From: Sequoia sempervirens
Lineage: Eukaryota; Streptophyta; Pinopsida; Cupressales; Cupressaceae
Assembly (NCBI GenBank): GCA_007258455.2
Contig: VDFB02193867.1
Span: 568,097,469 to 568,161,468 of the forward strand
DNA length: 64,000 nucleotides
Direction of reading: 5' to 3'
Shown: positions 59,121 to 64,000 of the stretch, in pieces
Position numbering within the stretch: the first letter of the stretch is position 1
How the letters are laid out: every line of letters begins with the position of its first letter
Made by a program: the position numbers and the translations under genes
Notes under the pieces: generated by a model
What the model was told of the DNA's origin: nothing
The model's database searches: none
The model's input: the letters and a program-made list of their open reading frames with translations, nothing else

Positions 59121-61911
59121 TGTGCCATAGAAAAAAGGGTCTCTTGCTTGACATGGGAATAATTCATGATAAATTGGACTTAATGAGGCCTTTTTTTAGT
59201 GTTGTGAGGCATTTTATACATCCACACTAGGTCTTTGACCCTTTAAAATTGAATAACATACTTTTATTGATGTCTTGTAAAGGTGTTGTAAAGTGTTGTA
59301 AGATACTTTCATGCTTTTCTAGACTTAATGAACCCATTTATCCCTAATTCAACACTATAAAATGTGTTCAATAACATTATCACATCAATATAGAAGGCTT
59401 ATAACTTAAACTTAATGTTAAACTAGTGTTGTAATGTATCCCACACATTCACATTGGTTCTTGTGCCTTCCTAGGCTATGTGGACCTCATTTTAGTGTTG
59501 TAAAGTGTATTTAATTACACTTTCACATTGAATTTTGTGTCCCAAGCCCTAATTTACCTTTATATCATCATTAATAGGCCCCTATTACCCCATATTGTGA
59601 ATCTCGAGGCTTAAATTGATCCAATACTCGAGGGTGATCCCACAATACTGGCTTACAATTTTTGGCCAAACTAGACACTAAACTGATGTTTGCTAACTAA
59701 ATCCTCACTTTCAAGCACCTATAGCAACTAAACCATGAGGAATTTGAAGATGATGTAAACTAGTGATTTGTGACATTTTATCTATAGATTCTAAATATAT
59801 ATTTTTCAAAAATTTTGGAATCAAGTTGCACTTCTTTTTCCATCTCCTTTGAAAACTAGTTTTTCTTCAGTAAACACCATTTTTAAGGAGTGAATCACTG
59901 TATAACACATTTTTTTTTCCATGAAGGATAAAATTATATTTTTTTCTAATTTACATTTGTAACTACAATATCTAGTGCTTCCATTTGGTTTCATAGTTTT
60001 TTATTGAATAGCTTTTTCCTTAATCAAGTTATGAAGTCAAACCAATTACAATTCAGAAATAGGAAAACTATATAACACAATTTTTTTTGTATGCATCCAA
60101 ATTATTTTTTGTCTTTTTTCAAATCAAGGACTTCAATATCTGGTGCACTCATATTGTTCAATTTTTTTTTATATAATCTTCTATTTTTCCATATGTGCAG
60201 AATAGAGAGCTTGATTTTCAGTGAAAACCCTACATTCACAAGAAATAGAAAATAAATATAATAATAAAATTAAATTTATTTAAAATTATACTTTTTGGGA
60301 AGCTTATAATAAGGACTGCATATTTACAAAAAATAAATTTTAAATGAATTCATTTGATCCCCCAAAAGGTAAATCAAAAGTGATTTTTTATCAACATTTT
60401 GATAGGTGCAAATGAGAGTTCGTTATAGGTATGGTTTAAAATTAGCGAGGTTCTATCCAAGGGGGTTTGATCCAAGGTAGTTTGATCAAACCCTCTTCAA
60501 TTGGAATGCTTTAAATGTAACTTTTTAAGGCTTAAATCATTATATTTTCTAAAAATATGTGATTTTAGCAAAAATTAGAATCTCCCAGAAATTATAAGCC
60601 AGCTTTGTGGGATCACCCCTAACAAAGTTGCAATTTAAACCTTATTTCCTTATCTCCTAGCATCTTAGTTGTCAAATTGGCCCCTGTGAGACCCATTCAC
60701 CATGCATGGAGAATCAATTCCATTCAGGTGGGACCCATTCATCATGTGTGGCAAATCAGTCCCATTTGGCCCAATTTTGACCTTTGAGCAAGGAAAAAGT
60801 GAAATTTAAGTTTATTATTTCTTCATGTCATCCTGTGATGAGGTATTAATGGGAAAATAAGGTGAAATGTCTAGAAATATAAGTATTTTAACTCATTTTC
60901 ACATCCATTATTCATCATTCATCCACCAATCTTCCATCTCAAGTTAATCAACTTAGGATTTTAACATTACAAGTCACCAAGACATCAATTTTCATACATA
61001 CAAGGGAAGATCCTTTGTGTTTTTTGGAAAAATTTCAAGATAAAACATCATGGAAAGGTAATAAACTCTATTATTGCATGTTTCATTCCATTCTTTGATC
61101 ATTTTGGTTTAATTACCTAAAAGGGGTTTGACCAAGGCAAACCCCCATGCCCTAGCATTCAACATATCTCTCTCTTGTCTTGTGTGTTTGAAATTTATGA
61201 CTCTTGGAAGCTTAGAAATCATTGAGGATCAAGTTGCAAGCTTTCTCAAGTATTCTCTTCATTCAACAAATCAAAATATCAACAAAATCTCACTTTCAAA
61301 CCCATAAATTAAAGTTTTGGAAGTGGACACCTATAGGATGTCAAAGTGCAGACCGAGAGCTCTGGAATCCACCTTTGAATAATAAAATATTAAAAATTGG
61401 ACTCATTCTCCATGAGTGGTGAATCAGTCCCACTTCTAGGTCAATTTTGTGTTTTATGCATTTTTAGATACCCTTTTATTAGAAACAAGTTTCGGCTCAG
61501 TTTTGCAGAACTAGGATTGATTCACCCAAAATGGCAAATGAGTCCCACCAGGCCTAAAAATCAGCATTAGCAGCATTTCAAGTGTCATTTCCAACATTCA
61601 TCCACATTCTAGGTGCACACTTTCAGTTTCATCCACTTCTGTTGTAATTTGCATTCATTTCTAGGTGTTTTATGCATATCACAATGTTTTTTCAAACACT
61701 CTACATTTCCCTATTTTCCATTCAATAATCAATCAATCTTATTAGCTTCTTGCATTCAAACATTACATCTAGGCATATTGCATACATATTCCACCCATAT
61801 CACATTAATCTTTGAATGTGAACATAAGCACTTTTGGCCCATCTTTCTCCTTTTAGTTGAAAAACCCTAGAAGTGCTAGAAAGCAAGTGGGTCCCAAAAA
61901 TCTATGTTCTA
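59121..61911 (+). repeat. GypA 3' LTR with inserted DNA transposon
   Basis: Begins TGTGCCATAGAAAAAAGGG and ends AATCTATGTTCTA. Without the 987-bp insert it is about 1.8 kb, matching the 5' LTR. Palindromes lie at about 60690-60725, 60730-60765, 61398-61432 and 61513-61546. Confidence 0.85.
59632..60618. mobile_element. Non-autonomous TIR DNA transposon in the GypA 3' LTR
   Basis: Ends are inverted repeats: GGGTGATCCCACAATACTGG, then CTTACAATTT at the left, against the complement of AAATTATAAGCCAGC, then TTTGTGGGATCACCC at the right. About 32 bases match with a few mismatches. Other A-group LTRs lack the segment (for example AAATACCTGACAAATTT at about 47320). No coding capacity. The target duplication is not clean, and no relative is seen elsewhere in the window, so the superfamily stays open. 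Confidence 0.7.
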
Positions 61912-62061
61912 GATAAATATTATATCATAACCCATAATTTAATCCTGATGTTTCAAAGATTATCATAAAATGGGAAAATTAAGTGCACAATTGGGTCCAA
62001 GCACATAAGGGGAGCTAAACCTAGTGTGAAATTATCAAGGGTGACAATTTATGACACTGCA
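61912..62061 (-). repeat. LTR-B repeat, copy 2, right part
   Basis: Continues 40957-43997 after GypA. It matches 27895-28043 with AAGATTATCATAAAATGGG and AGCACATAAGGGGAGCTAAA, and ends GACACTGCA. Confidence 0.75.
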
Positions 62062-62064
62062 ATT

Positions 62065-63041
62065 TGTTGATGGTGTTTTCCACATAGCAACAACCCAGAC
62101 AGAATATGATATTCTATCTCTCTTGAAACGTAAATCTCTATCAGCAAGCCTCAAGAGATAACCCCAAGGTCTCTAATGTCAGGTCTTGATAATGGATAAA
62201 CAACTCAGTAACAAAATGTGAAAATGCTGGTAATCACAATGGGACCTTACTACAAGCAAAATATTGGATCAATTTTATCAGATCTAACAATCTGATGATA
62301 CTTCAATCCTAGATCTAACCCAATAATCAAAGAAATATAAAAAGATAAGGGTTACAGAGAGATTTCTAAATCTAATACCACTTCTAAGATTAATAATGAG
62401 AATAACCAACACTCGAAATGGACCAATCCCTCAAAACTGATCTCTACTTGACCCAGACAAATCTGTAATCTTATAGAGAATAGTGCAATCTTCTTATGTG
62501 TTAAGATTTTCAAATCATGAACATTCATTCAACAACTCTATTGGAGTTGAAATGAACAAATCCTCACAATCAAACTAAGCACACTGAATATGAAGTCCAG
62601 GCTAACTTTGTAAGGCAACTAACAATCAGTTGGTTGCGAAAAGTATGGACTGAAGGATTGCTACAACATTCGAGTATCAAATCACAAACATTATTAAATC
62701 AAATATAATATAAATATCAACCTCCTCAAAGCAATTTTAAAGATAGAATAGAAAGAACCATGCAAGACAAGAGAATACAAGTATGACACCAAATCACAAT
62801 GTCATTATTTGCATTTGGATTATCCACAGTAGCAACAATTCCAGTTTTCTGTTACAATATTTGCTTAAGAGCTACTACCTACTAACTTTCTCTACAAGCG
62901 TCTAACTATTCTACTCTATTATACTTCTATATTTTGATTATTTTCTAACTATCTAACTATCCAACCCTTACAAATGAGGCAAAATTCCCAATATATAGAA
63001 TCCCCAGAAGAAACCCGTCGGCCAGGCAAGGGCCTGTGACA
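62065..63041 (-). repeat. LTR of an element extending beyond the window
   Basis: A segment bounded by TG (TGTTGATGGTG) and CA (GGCCTGTGACA) on the plus strand, beginning four bases after the LTR-B copy ends. Minus-strand reading has a TATA-like CTATATATTGG near its start. I infer the minus orientation from that and from the minus-strand reading frame beside it. The partner LTR is not in the window, so this is a provisional call. Confidence 0.5.
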
Positions 63042-63195
63042 TTAATGGCACAACAACTCGGTCAAGAGAAACCCACAGTCGGTCAAATAAGCATTGAATT
63101 CACATTCCATCCAAGTCAGCCTAGGATCCGCAATGCAATTCAGACCAATGTGCGGGAAGATAATAGGGAAGCACAAATTGTGTCGCAGCCTATTA

Positions 63196-64000
63196 TTAGC
63201 TCCCTTCCCTATTATCCCTATTCTGATCTGGCTCTTCATGATCTTTCAAGAACGCCCCATCCAAGTCAGCTACTAGTGGCAGAGGAAAAACCCTAAGTCG
63301 ATTCTCAATGGATGCAATCTCTTCTCTTGACCGTTTGACCGACTTATCCCAATCCACCTTGTACATTAGGTATTTGTCAATAACTACAAGGTAGGTGGCC
63401 GCATCATCCAACCGCTGTTCAGAGACAGAACCATCATCAAGTGGTGCGTAAACATCCTGCCACCAATTTCTCAACTGTTCTAGATTCAAATACTTGGGCG
63501 CAATCTTCCTTCTTTCCATCATAATTTCAAAGAAGGCGATGAAGCCATTATATACACCACTTAGGGTATCATCAATCTGCCTTCTTTGTTTATAAATATT
63601 CTTCAATAATTTCTGCCTAATTTGCAACATTTCATACCACTCCCATGGTTCAATAGCTCTAGAAGAAGGAAGGATCCCATCACTCACCAACCTGTCCCGG
63701 GTGAACTCCATAATAGTTCTGGTTTTCTGCAGAAGAATATTTTTATCTTCTTTATCTTGTGCCAACACCGCCTTCAACCACTCAGTTGCCATGATAGCAT
63801 CTTTTCCTATTGATAGGATTTCCTTAATGGCTTCATCACCCTTAATTTTTACCCCTTTCAATGAATTAGTAGTGGCAAGGGTGGAAGCCTTCATCCTTTC
63901 TAGCTCGGTGATGGTCTCTTGAGGTAGAGGATTCACAGCAGAGATCAAAGGGTTAATGGACTGTAGTGGTTTCATTAAGTCTTCCAAGCATTTCCTCAGA
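63196..64000 (-). CDS. Unrecognised open reading frame, 5' end outside the window
   Basis: Open on the minus strand from the window edge to a stop at about 63196-63198, at least 267 codons, without internal stops. The frame has no ATG near the edge (the first good codon, 63987, is TTG), so the start lies outside the window. The protein is highly charged and helical, with LKGVKIKGDEAIKEILSI, EPWEWYEMLQIRQKLLKN, KQRRQIDDTLSGVYNGF, APKYLNLEQLRNWWQDVY and LPLVADLDGAF. I see no zinc knuckle, enzyme motif, signal peptide or membrane segment. It stops about 150 bases before the LTR at 62065-63041, so it may be a retroelement protein. It is the least decayed reading frame in the window. Confidence 0.6.
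   Translation of the reverse strand, partial: LRKCLEDLMKPLQSINPLISAVNPLPQETITELERMKASTLATTNSLKGVKIKGDEAIKEILSIGKDAIMATEWLKAVLAQDKEDKNILLQKTRTIMEFTRDRLVSDGILPSSRAIEPWEWYEMLQIRQKLLKNIYKQRRQIDDTLSGVYNGFIAFFEIMMERRKIAPKYLNLEQLRNWWQDVYAPLDDGSVSEQRLDDAATYLVVIDKYLMYKVDWDKSVKRSREEIASIENRLRVFPLPLVADLDGAFLKDHEEPDQNRDNREGS

Larger units (their letters stand above)
43998..61911 (+). mobile_element. GypA: pol-less Gypsy-type LTR retrotransposon, heavily nested
   Basis: The element has a 5' LTR (43998-44227 and 53014-54568, 1785 bp), a 4.55-kb internal region, a polypurine tract and a 3' LTR (59121-61911, about 1.8 kb without the inserted DNA transposon). Target duplication is TATAA/GATAA. The internal region codes for gag-like, protease, G-patch-like and knuckle-like segments; no RT, RNase H or integrase is found. 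It carries the whole Copia element C1 in its 5' LTR and a TIR element in its 3' LTR. Confidence 0.8.

Noticed and set aside
63987..63989. Start codon of the orphan frame at 63987
   Set aside because: The codon there is TTG and the frame stays open to the window edge, so the true start is outside.

Overview
The window looks like intergenic DNA from a large, repeat-packed plant nuclear genome, most likely a gymnosperm (conifer-like). The sequence is AT-rich and almost every recognisable coding stretch is a decayed retrotransposon. Long LTRs are nested in one another, and the few host-type sequences (a laccase start, a mitochondrial-type ribosomal protein S2 piece, one exon-like segment) are broken fragments in a low-copy island at about 32-38 kb. 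No intact host gene, rRNA, tRNA or CRISPR array was found. The species assignment is inference.

Layout. 1-810: 5' end of a minus-strand Copia element (leader, primer-binding site, LTR), inserted in an older LTR. 811-10.83 kb: a decayed Ty3/Gypsy element of Tat type (G1). It has LTR-like flanks, RT end plus RNase H, a second RNase H and an integrase, then an antisense plant-mobile-domain gene with introns, a polypurine tract and an LTR. 10.86-28.04 kb: a minus-strand Gypsy-like element (G2), chopped by two gag-only LTR elements (D1 11354-13961, D2 20139-23525), a solo LTR (17876-19676) and a terminal-inverted-repeat element (16782-17575). 28-29.8 kb: unassigned AT-rich DNA. 29.8-31.2 kb: degenerate telomere-like CCCTAA array. 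32-39 kb: low-copy island. 39.4-62.06 kb: LTR remnants containing a four-level nest. LTR-B repeat (40957-43997 and 61912-62061) is split by GypA (43998-61911). GypA's 5' LTR is split by the Copia element C1 (44228-53008). C1 is split by a solo GypA-type LTR (46817-48633), and GypA's 3' LTR holds a 1-kb DNA transposon. 62.06-64 kb: an LTR followed by a minus-strand open reading frame of at least 268 codons that runs off the window.

The most notable signals are these. (1) A group of about 1.6-1.8-kb LTRs each carry four spaced imperfect palindromes whose arms co-vary between subfamilies. (2) A pol-less Gypsy-type coding layout, gag-like / protease / (G-patch) / zinc-knuckle-like, in which the knuckle lies after the protease, is seen in two independent elements. 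(3) Two diverged gag-only Copia-like elements (D1, D2) share a conserved protein of unknown function. (4) An antisense plant-mobile-domain gene sits between the pol of a dual-RNase-H Gypsy element and its 3' LTR. All identity statements come from reading the sequence by eye; no alignment or database search was run.
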